Assembly: GCF_029633825.1 (NCBI RefSeq)
Contig: NZ_CP090642.1
Coordinates: 1,178,001-1,242,000, forward strand
DNA: 64,000 bases
Reading direction: 5' to 3'
Source: Burkholderia contaminans
GTDB lineage: Bacteria; Pseudomonadota; Gammaproteobacteria; Burkholderiales; Burkholderiaceae
Shown here: piece by piece, positions 25,438 to 33,337 of the stretch
How the letters are laid out: each line of letters begins with the position of its first letter
How positions within the stretch are numbered: position 1 is the stretch's first letter
Translations under genes and position numbers: made by a program
The notes under the pieces: generated by a model
Told to the model about the DNA's origin: nothing
The model's database searches: none
Seen by the model: the letters and a program-made list of their open reading frames with translations, nothing else

Positions 25438-26466
25438 ATGTCGACCGTCGTCAAGCGCGTTCCGGCCGGTACCGCACGCGGTGAAGTGCGCCGCCGTACT
25501 GCAGGCGGCCCGATGCCGGCGGACACGCGCGGCCGGCGCACCCGCACGCGGCCCGCTGCGGTCGTCGGCCACGACGGCGCCGGGCGCCGCCCGCGTCGCG
25601 CGTCGGCTCCCGCGCAACGCGCGAGCTGCACGCCCGCCGACGACGATGCCACCGTCCTGCAGCGCACGGGCATGCGCGGCATCCGGCTGCAACTCGACTA
25701 CTGGAAGGCCGAGGAATGCCTGCAGAACGAACGCATCGGCCATGCCGTCGTGATCTACGGCAGCACGCGCATCGTTGCCCCTGCCGTTGCAAATGCGCGG
25801 CTGAACGAAGCCAATCGCCTGCTTGCGGCGCGTCCGCACGATGCGGGCCGGCGTCGCGCCGTCGCGGCGGCGAGCCGGCTCGTCGAGCACAGCGTGTATT
25901 ACCGCGTCGCGCGCGAATTCGGGCGCATCGTCGGCCACGCCGACCGGTGCACGCGCACCGCGCGGCTCGCCATCGTCACCGGCGGCGGCCCCGGCATCAT
26001 GGAGGCCGCGAATCGCGGCGCGTACGAGCGCGGCGCGCCGAGCATCGGCTTCAACATCGAGCTGCCGCGCGAACAGGCGCCGAATCCGTACATCACGCCC
26101 GATCTCTGCTTCCGGTTTCACTATTTCGCGATCCGCAAGCTGCACCTGCTCGAACGCGCGAAGGCGGCGGTATTTTTCCCCGGCGGCTACGGCACGTTCG
26201 ACGAGCTGTTCGAAGTCCTGACGCTGCTGCAGACGCGCAAGATCCCGCCGCTGCCGGTGATCCTCGTCGGCGAAGCGTACTGGCGCCGCGCGGTGGACCT
26301 GGCCTTCCTCGTCGACGAAGGGATGATCGACCGCAGCGATCTCGACCTGTTCACGTACTGCGAATCCGCCCCCGACATCTGGCGCGCGATCGGCGGCTGG
26401 TATGCGCGGCGGCGCACGGCGCGGCCGGTGCGCCGCCGCACGACGCCGAAGCCGCGTGCCATGTAG
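25438..26466 (+). CDS. LOG-family protein (cytokinin riboside phosphoribohydrolase type)
   Basis: The C-terminal 260 residues match LOG proteins, with GGGPGIMEAANRG (about residue 180) and PGGYGTFDELFE (about 245), the nucleotide-monophosphate hydrolysis motifs. LOG proteins release a free base from nucleoside 5'-monophosphates; the older name is lysine-decarboxylase-like. The preceding 75 or so residues are rich in arginine and look disordered. Start choice is uncertain: ATG 25438 has no strong ribosome site; ATG 25513 and ATG 25672 (MRGIRLQLDYWK) are alternatives, the last beginning right where conservation starts. Confidence 0.82.
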   Translation: MSTVVKRVPAGTARGEVRRRTAGGPMPADTRGRRTRTRPAAVVGHDGAGRRPRRASAPAQRASCTPADDDATVLQRTGMRGIRLQLDYWKAEECLQNERIGHAVVIYGSTRIVAPAVANARLNEANRLLAARPHDAGRRRAVAAASRLVEHSVYYRVAREFGRIVGHADRCTRTARLAIVTGGGPGIMEAANRGAYERGAPSIGFNIELPREQAPNPYITPDLCFRFHYFAIRKLHLLERAKAAVFFPGGYGTFDELFEVLTLLQTRKIPPLPVILVGEAYWRRAVDLAFLVDEGMIDRSDLDLFTYCESAPDIWRAIGGWYARRRTARPVRRRTTPKPRAM

Positions 26467-26605
26467 GAATCTGCCGACGCCCGCCGAACGATTCCTACCG
26501 CAGCTTCGGAGCACGCCGATTGAATCGCGCCAGCGCGGCAACGATACTGAATTCATGGATCACGGCTGCGCGGCATCCGGGTTCCAGGCCATCAGGAGAG
26601 TCGTC

Positions 26606-26830
26606 ATGTCACACGCTACCCCTCTTCCCGATCCGGGCGATCAGGCCGGCCGCACCGACGCAGCCGCGCTCGACACGCAGGCGCTCGTCGCCCTCGCACG
26701 CGACGCCGGCATGCTCGTGATCCTCGACGGCCAGATCGGGCGCGAGCGATACGAAAGCGTGACGGGATCGATCGCCACGCTGGCGCGCTTCGCGCAGGCG
26801 CTGCAACTGTCGGCGCTCAAGGCTGCCTGA
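26606..26830 (+). CDS. Small hypothetical protein, 74 residues
   Basis: A small acidic-to-neutral soluble protein that I do not recognise. AGGAG stands seven bases before the ATG at 26606. The second half (ALDTQALVALARDAGMLVILDGQIGRERYESVTGSIATLARFAQAL) looks like a single helix-loop-helix unit. It sits between the LOG and SulP genes in the same direction, 139 bases after the former, with no Fnr-type box of its own. Confidence 0.6.
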   Translation: MSHATPLPDPGDQAGRTDAAALDTQALVALARDAGMLVILDGQIGRERYESVTGSIATLARFAQALQLSALKAA

Positions 26831-27025
26831 AGCCACTTGAAGCCGCGCATCGCCGTGCCGCGCCGCCGGCATCCGGTGCAGCGGCAGCGGCGTTGCCGCC
26901 CGACGCAATGCCCCCTGTCGCCCTGCCGTTTCGCACGTCTGCCCGGGCTGGCCGCATCCCGGTGACCGTGCGCCGGGCGGCGCCGCCCCTCCCGCTCGCC
27001 CGGACGGCTCCCGGATGAAGCCGCC

Positions 27026-28792
27026 ATGAACCGGCCCCTTTCCGCCCGCGTCGCCCACCTGTTCCCCGGCATCGCGCTGCTCGCGACCTACCGTCGCGCA
27101 TGGCTCTCGCGCGATCTCTATGCGGGCATCGCGCTGTCGGCCGTGCTGGTGCCCGTCGGCATGAGCTATGCCGAGGCGGCCGGCCTGCCCGCCATCACGG
27201 GGCTCCATGCGTCGATCGCCGCGTTGCTCGCGTATGCGCTGCTCGGCCCGAGCCGGATCCTCGTCCTCGGCCCCGATTCGGCGCTGGCCGCGCTGATTGC
27301 CGGCGCCATCGCCCCGCTCGCCGGTCACGATCCGCAACGCGCGATCGCGCTCGCCGGCGCGCTGGCGCTGTCGGCCGGCACGATCTGCATCCTGCTCGGC
27401 GCGCTCCGCCTCGGCTTCGTCACCGATCTGCTGTCGCGCCCGATCCAGTACGGCTACCTGAACGGCATCGCCATTGCGCTCGCGATCGGCCGGTTGCCGG
27501 AACTGCTGGGCATGCCGGTATCGGGCGGCGACGTGTTCACCAGCGTGCCGCGCATCGCGCAGGCGCTCTCCGGACACCGGTTTTCCGTTGCCGCGAGCGC
27601 GCTGGGCATCGGTACGCTCGCCATCATTTTCCTGATGAAGCGCACGATGCCGCGTGCGCCCGGCGTGTTGATCGCGGTGCTGGCGGCAACCGCCGTCGCG
27701 CAGGTGCCGCCGTTGCACGGCGTGGCAACGATCGGCGCCCTGCCTGCCGGTGCGCCCGTGCCGCATCTGCCGGCCGTGTCCGGCGCCGACCTGGTCGCGC
27801 TTGCGTCCGGCGCGATCGCCGTCGCGCTGGTGTCGTTCGCCGACATCAGCATGCTGTCGCGCGCACTGTCCACTCGCGCCGGCGATACGCCGGACCGCAA
27901 CCAGGAACTGCTCGCACTGGGTGCCGCCAATCTGCTGGCCGGCGTGATGCAAGGGTGCGCGGTCAGCAGCAGCGCCTCGCGTACGCCCGTCGCGATCGCC
28001 GCCGGCGCGCAGAGCCAGGTCACGAACCTGGTCGCGGCGGCCTGCATCGCGCTCCTGCTCGCCGCCGCCCCGGCGCTGCTGACCCTCGTGCCGCGCGCGG
28101 CGCTGGCCGCCGTCGTGATCTACGCGGCGTTCGGCATCGCGGACGTCCGCAACGTCGTGCGGCTGTACCGGATGCGCCGCGGCGAATGCCTGATTTCGGT
28201 GCTGTGCTTCGCCGGCGTGATCGGCATGGGCGTCGTGCCCGGCATCCTGCTCGCGAGCGCGCTGTCGCTGCTGTCGTTCGTGTGGCGCGCGTGGCATCCG
28301 TACGATGCGGTGCTGGGCCGGCTCGCCGGCGTGCGCGGCTATCACGACGTCGCGCGGCATCCGGACGCCGTGCTGATACCGGGGCTCCTGCTGTTCCGCT
28401 GGGACGCGCCGCTCTTCTACGCGAACGTCGAGATCTTCTGCGAGCATCTGCACGCGGCGATCGCGAAGTCCGCGCCACCGGTTGCGCGCGTCGTCATCGC
28501 GGCCGAGCCCGTCACCGATATCGACACCAGCGCCGCGGACCGGCTCGTGATGCTGGGCGAGGAACTCCGGGAACGGAAGATCGCGCTGAACTTCGCGGAA
28601 ATGAAGGGCCCGGTGAAGGATCGCCTGCGCGCCTACGGGCTGTTCGACGCACTCGGCCCCGCCTGCTTCTTTCCGACCGTGACCGACGCCGTCGCGCATC
28701 ATGTCGGGCGGCGACGCAGGCATGCGCGCGACGACGAACCGGTCCCGCGCGCCGCGCCGCCGCGTGCCACCCGTGATCGGTCGGACGGCTAG
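27026..28792 (+). CDS. SulP-family anion transporter with STAS domain
   Basis: A 588-residue inner-membrane carrier with about 10 to 12 helices over residues 20 to 420 and a cytoplasmic STAS domain at about 440 to 560 (PGLLLFRWDAPLFYANVEIF, VVIAAEPVTDIDTSAADRLVML). SulP proteins move sulfate, bicarbonate, or dicarboxylates, usually with protons or sodium. Family marks are PVGMSYAEAAGLPAITGLHAS and CAVSSSASRTPVAIAAGAQSQ. The tail is arginine-rich. It ends the plus-strand series; which anion it carries under low oxygen is unknown. Confidence 0.92.
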   Translation: MNRPLSARVAHLFPGIALLATYRRAWLSRDLYAGIALSAVLVPVGMSYAEAAGLPAITGLHASIAALLAYALLGPSRILVLGPDSALAALIAGAIAPLAGHDPQRAIALAGALALSAGTICILLGALRLGFVTDLLSRPIQYGYLNGIAIALAIGRLPELLGMPVSGGDVFTSVPRIAQALSGHRFSVAASALGIGTLAIIFLMKRTMPRAPGVLIAVLAATAVAQVPPLHGVATIGALPAGAPVPHLPAVSGADLVALASGAIAVALVSFADISMLSRALSTRAGDTPDRNQELLALGAANLLAGVMQGCAVSSSASRTPVAIAAGAQSQVTNLVAAACIALLLAAAPALLTLVPRAALAAVVIYAAFGIADVRNVVRLYRMRRGECLISVLCFAGVIGMGVVPGILLASALSLLSFVWRAWHPYDAVLGRLAGVRGYHDVARHPDAVLIPGLLLFRWDAPLFYANVEIFCEHLHAAIAKSAPPVARVVIAAEPVTDIDTSAADRLVMLGEELRERKIALNFAEMKGPVKDRLRAYGLFDALGPACFFPTVTDAVAHHVGRRRRHARDDEPVPRAAPPRATRDRSDG

Positions 28793-28890
28793 GCACGTCG
28801 ATGTCGATGCACACGCGATGCGGCGCCGATTGCATCGCGTGGCGAACGGAACGCCGGCACCCGTGCGACACGCGCATGGGCGCCGCGACC

Positions 28891-29130
28891 TCAAACCGTG
28901 AACGTGTTCGACTTCCTCATCTCGATCCACGTCATCCCGGCGCGCAGCCCGTCGATCGCGGCTTCGCGCTCGGTGTCGTGGGTCCGGCTGTGCGCGAACG
29001 TACGCTCGCACGCGCCCTCCGGCGACACCAGCGTCACGTGGATCCTGCAACAGTAGCCGCCCGTTCCGGCGGCGATCGTCTCGATCGCCACCGACCAGTC
29101 CGCATCGCGTACCTCGCCTGACAGTGTCAT
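28891..29130 (-). CDS. Small conserved hypothetical protein, 79 residues
   Basis: A small soluble protein (MTLSGEVRDADWSVAIETIAAGTGGYCCRIHV...) with alternating strands and a helix at RTHDTEREAAIDGLRAGMTWIEMRKS. The family is not one I can name; similar small genes accompany stress proteins in Burkholderia. ATG 29130 lies 50 bases downstream of the BON gene stop, in the same direction, so it is likely in that transcript. GGGGGAGTCAA precedes the start. Confidence 0.68.
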   Translation of the reverse strand: MTLSGEVRDADWSVAIETIAAGTGGYCCRIHVTLVSPEGACERTFAHSRTHDTEREAAIDGLRAGMTWIEMRKSNTFTV

Positions 29131-29180
29131 TTGACTCCCCCTTCCGCGCGCACCGCGCATCCGGTTGCCGCTTGCCGGCG

Positions 29181-29831
29181 TTACTCCACGACCAGGTCGT
29201 CGACGACGGCGCGCACGCCGCGCGCCGACCATGCCGCCCCGCGCACGGCCTTGCGCTCGGAGAACGAGCCGACCTTGCCGGACAGCCGCACCGTGCCGTC
29301 GCGCACCTCGATCGCGATGTGCTTCGCCTCGCGCTCCGCATGGCGCATGATCGCGCGCTTGATGTTGCCGCCGATGTCGGCCGAGCCGATCGTCCCCTGC
29401 ACCGCGATATGGTCGGTCACGCCGGTCACGCTGCGCATCTGCGAGATCGCCCGCACGGCCAGGTGGCTCTGGTACGCCCATTCGACCCTGCCGGACAGCG
29501 TGATCCAGCCGTGTTCGACCTGCACCTTCACCGCGTCGTCGTGCAGCCCGACCGTCCAGTGCAGCACCGAACGCACCGCGTTCGCGATGTCCTCGTCGGT
29601 GCGGACGTCGTCGTCCGGCAGATGCACGGTCATGTCGACGACGAGCGCCTTGACGCCGGCCACGCGGTTCGCCGCCCGCTCGATCGCCAGCTTCTCCGCA
29701 TAGCTCGGCGGATGCCCCGAGAGCGTCACGATCCGGTTGACCACCTCGACACCGATACGTGTCGCGTCGATCGCCGGGTCGGACTCCAGTTCGTCCTGAA
29801 CGTCCTGCTTCAACTGCTTGTCGGTCTTCAT
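29181..29831 (-). CDS. BON-domain protein (three BON repeats)
   Basis: A 216-residue protein with three BON units, at about residues 5 to 70, 75 to 145 and 148 to 216 (VTLSGHPPSYAEKLAI, ITLSGRVEWAYQSHLAV, VRLSGKVGSFSERKAV). No signal peptide. It is a paralogue of the protein at 961 with the same repeat layout. BON domains are linked to membrane or envelope stress. Its promoter candidate is the Fnr-type box at 29908. Confidence 0.87.
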   Translation of the reverse strand: MKTDKQLKQDVQDELESDPAIDATRIGVEVVNRIVTLSGHPPSYAEKLAIERAANRVAGVKALVVDMTVHLPDDDVRTDEDIANAVRSVLHWTVGLHDDAVKVQVEHGWITLSGRVEWAYQSHLAVRAISQMRSVTGVTDHIAVQGTIGSADIGGNIKRAIMRHAEREAKHIAIEVRDGTVRLSGKVGSFSERKAVRGAAWSARGVRAVVDDLVVE

Positions 29832-29907
29832 CGCCTGCACTCCTGTGAGCCGCGGCGCGCCAGTCCGCCGCACACCTCCAGATTTGCACACGCGCGGCCG
29901 GGGATCG

Positions 29908-29921
29908 CTGATGCAGGTCAA
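29908..29921 (-). promoter_or_regulatory. Fnr/Anr-type box upstream of the second BON gene
   Basis: CTGATGCAGGTCAA, one outer mismatch. The -10 on the minus strand is poor (CAAATC at 28.5 bases), so this is a weaker member of the set. Confidence 0.5.
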
Positions 29922-29963
29922 CGGACGCCGCTCGACGCGCATCGCAGCCCGCCGGAGCACCGC

Positions 29964-29977
29964 TTGACGGAGGTCAA
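29964..29977 (+). promoter_or_regulatory. Fnr/Anr-type box upstream of the short nitroreductase
   Basis: TTGACGGAGGTCAA, identical to the box at 32334. TATCGT at 29999 to 30004 begins 28.5 bases from the centre; the gene start is at 30062. Confidence 0.72.
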
Positions 29978-30061
29978 GCCGATGCGGCCCGGCCGTCTTA
30001 TCGTGAGATCGCCGATGCGCGACGTTCCAGGCGAGCACGGCGATGCTCCAAGGAGACTCAC

Positions 30062-30727
30062 ATGACGGACCAGCAACTGTTGGCCTATTCGCCGGCGCCA
30101 CCGGCACGGCCGGTATCGCCACAGGGCGAATCCCCGGCCTTCATCGACCTGCCGCATCCGGACCTCGACAGCGGCCCGCCCTTGATGACGGCACTCGCAG
30201 CCAGAATGAGCGCCCGCGAATTCGCCGCCACGCCGCTGCCGCCCGCGACGCTCGGCGCGATGCTGTGGGCCGCGGACGGCGTCAACCGGCCTGCCGGCGG
30301 CGGCCGCACGGCGCCGTCCGCACATGCGTTCAACGAAATCGACGTGTACGTCGCGCTGCCATGCGGCGTTTATCGCTATGACGCGCCCGCGCACCGGCTC
30401 GTGCTGAAACACGCGGTGGATGCCCGCAACCTCACGGGTTACCAGGACTTCGTCGGCCGCGCGCCGCTGGATCTCGTCTACGTCGTGCGCACCTCGGCGA
30501 TCCTCGACATGCCGCCGCAACAACGCGACGTGTTCTCGGCGATCACGGCCGGCGCCATCGCGCAGAACGTGTCGCTCTACTGCGCGGCCGCCGGGCTCGG
30601 CACCGTCGTACGCGGCTGGATCAACCACCGCGCGCTTGCCGACGCGCTGCGGCTGAACGAGGACGAGCTCCCGATCCTCGCGCAGACGGTGGGCTACCGG
30701 GCCGGCGGCACGGGATCGCATGCGTGA
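30062..30727 (+). CDS. Nitroreductase-family protein (SagB-like)
   Basis: A 221-residue FMN-type nitroreductase fold. RMSAREFAATPLPPATLGAMLWAADGVNRPAGGGRTAPSAH contains the usual S-x-R start and FMN-binding region; the later AGAIAQNVSLYCAAAGLGTVVRGW is the second conserved block. The form is close to the SagB/ThcOx subgroup used as stand-alone oxidoreductases. CAAGGAGACTCAC precedes the ATG. It is probably a single-gene unit, ending at the hairpin at 30755. Confidence 0.88.
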   Translation: MTDQQLLAYSPAPPARPVSPQGESPAFIDLPHPDLDSGPPLMTALAARMSAREFAATPLPPATLGAMLWAADGVNRPAGGGRTAPSAHAFNEIDVYVALPCGVYRYDAPAHRLVLKHAVDARNLTGYQDFVGRAPLDLVYVVRTSAILDMPPQQRDVFSAITAGAIAQNVSLYCAAAGLGTVVRGWINHRALADALRLNEDELPILAQTVGYRAGGTGSHA

Positions 30728-30754
30728 GCGTTCGCGCGACCGCTTCAATAGAGA

Positions 30755-30780
30755 CGGCGCGCGGATCGCTCCGCGCGCCG
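30755..30780. terminator. Terminator hairpin between nitroreductase and Hsp20 genes
   Basis: CGGCGCGCGGA-TCGC-TCCGCGCGCCG: a perfect eleven-base stem with a four-base loop between convergent stops at 30727 and 30833. No T run on either side. Confidence 0.65.
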
Positions 30781-30832
30781 GCATCTCCCTTCGGACGACG
30801 CGTGCCCGCATCGCCTGCTGCCTGCCGTCCGA

Positions 30833-31267
30833 TCAGCTGATCGACAGCTTCTTCTGCGCGACCGGCGCCTTCTTCGGTAGCGTCAACGACAGCACGCCGT
30901 CCTGGTAAGTCGCCGTTGCATTCGCGTCGTCGATCTCGCCCGACAGCGAGAACGAACGGCTGACCGCACCGCTGTAGCGCTCGCGCCGGATCACGCGTTC
31001 GCCCTCCTTCTGCTCCTTGTTGCGCTCGATCTTCGCGTTGATCGATACGGTGCTGCCCGTCACCTGGACGTCGATGTCGTCCTTGGCGACGCCCGGCAGT
31101 TCCGCGTTGACCTTGTATGCCTCGTCGCTTTCCGTCACGTCGATCTTCATCGAGGCCAGGTCGGGCCCGTCCGCAAGCGTCATTCCGCGCAGCGGCCTGA
31201 ACAGCCCCTGAAACAGGTCGGCGACGGGTTCGATCGAAAACGGATCGTAACGCGTGACATTGCTCAT
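30833..31267 (-). CDS. Small heat shock protein (Hsp20/alpha-crystallin family)
   Basis: A 144-residue holdase chaperone. The alpha-crystallin domain spans about residues 40 to 135 (MKIDVTESDEAYKVNAELPGV, RRERYSGAVSRSFSLSGEID) and the C-terminal ADGVLSLTLPKK-type motif reads YQDGVLSLTLPKK. Such proteins hold unfolding proteins without ATP. AAGGAGTACGAACC precedes ATG 31267. Fnr-type box at 31421 lies about 154 bases upstream, with TACGCT at the right distance, so a long leader is implied. Confidence 0.93.
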   Translation of the reverse strand: MSNVTRYDPFSIEPVADLFQGLFRPLRGMTLADGPDLASMKIDVTESDEAYKVNAELPGVAKDDIDVQVTGSTVSINAKIERNKEQKEGERVIRRERYSGAVSRSFSLSGEIDDANATATYQDGVLSLTLPKKAPVAQKKLSIS

Positions 31268-31420
31268 GGTTCGTACTCCTTGAACGATAGACAAGCGGCC
31301 CGCGCGTTCGTCCCGCCCGCGCGACGCCATGATCAAGACCGGATTGGCGCGGCACCGTGTGCCGCACAACGGACGAACGATCATCAGGATTCCAGCGTAA
31401 CTGCCCGTATCGGCACGCGC

Positions 31421-31434
31421 TTGATGCGCGTCAA
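31421..31434 (-). promoter_or_regulatory. Fnr/Anr-type box for hsp20
   Basis: TTGATGCGCGTCAA. On the minus strand TACGCT (complement of 31394 to 31399) begins 28.5 bases from the centre. Confidence 0.72.
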
Positions 31435-31447
31435 CGACTGCGGGCGC

Positions 31448-31723
31448 TCACGTGCAGAACCGGAAATAGCCGCTGTGAAGCAGGATCGGCCGGCCGCCCA
31501 TTTCCTCGAGCAGGCAGCGTGCGGCGCGCTCGATCGCGGGACGGTGGCGGGCAAACGCCTCCACGAGATCCTGCTCGCGCGGCGACGCCGCGCGGAAGTG
31601 ATCCTCCAGCGCTGCCGCGGTAATCGCGCAGCGCACGCGGTGGCCTTCGACCAGCGCCGGAAAAGTCAGTGCCGGATCCTGGCCGCAATACGTCGGATGT
31701 TCGGAAGGAAAGGAGATTTGCAT
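31448..31723 (-). CDS. DUF1488-family small protein
   Basis: A 91-residue protein whose pattern (MQISFPSEHPTYCGQDPALTFPALVEGHRVRCAITAAALEDHF start and AFARHRPAIERAARCLLE) fits the DUF1488 family, which has no known function. AAGGAAAGGAGATTTGC... on the complement is not a typical ribosome site; GAGGTGACCATC before ATG 31723 is. It follows the stress protein gene by 65 bases in the same direction and is likely in one transcript with it. Confidence 0.78.
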   Translation of the reverse strand: MQISFPSEHPTYCGQDPALTFPALVEGHRVRCAITAAALEDHFRAASPREQDLVEAFARHRPAIERAARCLLEEMGGRPILLHSGYFRFCT

Positions 31724-31788
31724 GATGGTCACCTCGGCAGGTTGCGCACGGGCAAGCGCCGGCGGGCGGCGCTGCGGGCATGGCGGCC

Positions 31789-32256
31789 CTACGCCGCCGC
31801 GGCCGGTGCGGCGTCGCTGCCGCGCAAGAGCAGCACCGGGCAGCTCGATCCGCGCAGGAACCGTTCGGCGACGCTGCCGAGGAACAGCCGCCGGACTCCG
31901 CGCCGCCCGTGGGTGCCGACCACCGCGAGATCGATCGACCGCTCGGCAACGTAGCGCTGCAGCCGTTCGGCGATGCTCTCGCCAAGCTCGGTCTCGACGA
32001 GTTCCGTCTCGCCATTGACTGCCGCGTGCGCGATGGTTCGTTCCGCTTGTCGCAGGACCGACACGCCGTCGCGCCGGATCTCGGCGAGCAGTGCATCCGG
32101 GTCCATACGTCCGCCGAACGTGATCATCAGCGACTTGTCGACGACGAAAACGGCGAACAGGCGGGCCCCGCACGATCGCGCCACCTTCAAGCCCTCGTCG
32201 AGCGCGCGTTGCGATGAAGGACTGCCGTCCATGGCGACCATGATGTTCGTGTACAT
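31789..32256 (-). CDS. Single-domain universal stress protein
   Basis: A 155-residue UspA-fold protein with [12 protein letters not shown] at the start, a loop insertion ([21 protein letters not shown]), and the ATP-binding [20 protein letters not shown] plus PVLLLRG at the end. It is most like the stress protein at 18903. First gene of a two-gene unit with the DUF1488 protein. The box at 32334 is 78 bases upstream of the ATG at 32256. Confidence 0.92.
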   Translation of the reverse strand: MYTNIMVAMDGSPSSQRALDEGLKVARSCGARLFAVFVVDKSLMITFGGRMDPDALLAEIRRDGVSVLRQAERTIAHAAVNGETELVETELGESIAERLQRYVAERSIDLAVVGTHGRRGVRRLFLGSVAERFLRGSSCPVLLLRGSDAAPAAAA

Positions 32257-32333
32257 ACCGACCTCGCTGGATGAACCGACGCGCCGGCGGCGTTCGGCAT
32301 GGTTTTCATCATCGGCGTTCGCCGGAAGCGGGC

Positions 32334-32347
32334 GTTGACGGAGGTCA
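32334..32347 (-). promoter_or_regulatory. Fnr/Anr-type box for the stress protein-DUF1488 unit
   Basis: TTGACGGAGGTCAA. On the minus strand GATGAT (complement of 32307 to 32312) begins 28.5 bases from the centre. Confidence 0.72.
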
Positions 32348-32399
32348 ACGGTTCGGAGTCACGCGGAAACCGGCACGCGAGTGGCCGCGAGACGCCGGA

Positions 32400-32873
32400 T
32401 CATCGCGGCACGACGGGCGCCGTCGGCGCATCGGACGAACGCGCCGGGCTCCCGTATGACCGGAAGCCCCGCTCGATGTCGAGGATCCTCGTCGCGCACG
32501 CGTCGTACCGCCAGCCCGGGCCGCCGTCGCTGGCGTACATGCCCTTGCACATCGCCTTGAGCCGGATCACCGAAGTGCCGCCCGACGTCGTACGGGAGGC
32601 CCACAGATACACTTCTCCGGCAAGAAACGGCGCCGCCGTTTCGATCGTGTCGGCATCGGCGCGCGTGATCCGGGTCGACGAATGCGCTTCGACGTAGCCA
32701 CGTGCGAAGTGCCATGCGCGATCGCATTCGGCAGGCGTCGAACACTGCAGCACCGCGGCCTGGCGCGTCGCGAACAATTGCGTTTCCGTCGACCGGAAGG
32801 CCGTGCTCCGTTCCGCGCCGGCGCACGCGGCCAATGCAACGAGCACGCCGACCGCCCATAAACGTAGTTTCAT
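32400..32873 (-). CDS. Putative lipoprotein of unknown function
   Basis: A 157-residue exported protein. MKLRLWAVGVLVALAAC is a signal with lipobox (LAAC), so a lipid anchor on C17 is expected. The mature part has several cysteines (LQCSTPAECDRAW, KAMCKGMY, YDACATR) that may pair, and no domain I can name. It is alone on the minus strand between two Fnr-type boxes. The box at 33045 with TACAGT at the right distance gives a leader of about 137 bases. Confidence 0.72.
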   Translation of the reverse strand: MKLRLWAVGVLVALAACAGAERSTAFRSTETQLFATRQAAVLQCSTPAECDRAWHFARGYVEAHSSTRITRADADTIETAAPFLAGEVYLWASRTTSGGTSVIRLKAMCKGMYASDGGPGWRYDACATRILDIERGFRSYGSPARSSDAPTAPVVPR

Positions 32874-33044
32874 CGCCGCTGCCCCGCAACGCATCGCATC
32901 GAGTTCCGCCCGCAACCGGGTGGCATGAACACGCTCGGCGCGAATCCGGCCGTGTCGCGGCCCACTCCCCGCATTCGGCACGCAGCCTCGTCCCGTATCG
33001 CGCAAGCGTTCGAATCGACTGTATTGCGCGCTCGAAGCGCGCGG

Positions 33045-33058
33045 ATGATCTGCGTCAA
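33045..33058 (-). promoter_or_regulatory. Fnr/Anr-type box for the lipoprotein gene
   Basis: ATGATCTGCGTCAA, one outer mismatch. TACAGT on the minus strand (complement of 33018 to 33023) begins 28.5 bases from the centre. Confidence 0.68.
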
Positions 33059-33188
33059 TCACCCGCCTGTGCGGTGCGAACCACTCGCACCGCACAGACC
33101 GCCGATGGTGTGGACGCGACGGCGTTGCGCCGACGCCGGCCAGTGCCGGCTCGCGGAGCCGCGTGCGGGACGCGCGAGCGCGACAGGC

Positions 33189-33202
33189 TTGACGCGCATC
33201 AA
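33189..33202 (+). promoter_or_regulatory. Fnr/Anr-type box for the APH/P-loop kinase gene
   Basis: TTGACGCGCATCAA. TGCAAT at 33225 to 33230 begins 29.5 bases from the centre. Confidence 0.7.
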
Positions 33203-33337
33203 GCCGGAACGGGCGCCGGTCGGCTGCAATAGGGGTCGTCGCACGCGTCACGTTGGGCCTGCCGGCCCGATTCCGCGACATCGAGCAGACGGGCACGGAG
33301 CCGTTCCCGTTCGACGACCACCCGCGGGCGCCGCCGC

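Larger units (their letters stand above)
32874..33337. other. Intergenic region between divergent lipoprotein and kinase genes
   Basis: 464 bases without a convincing gene. It holds the two Fnr-type boxes at 33045 and 33189, one per direction. Nothing else was recognised. Confidence 0.6.
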
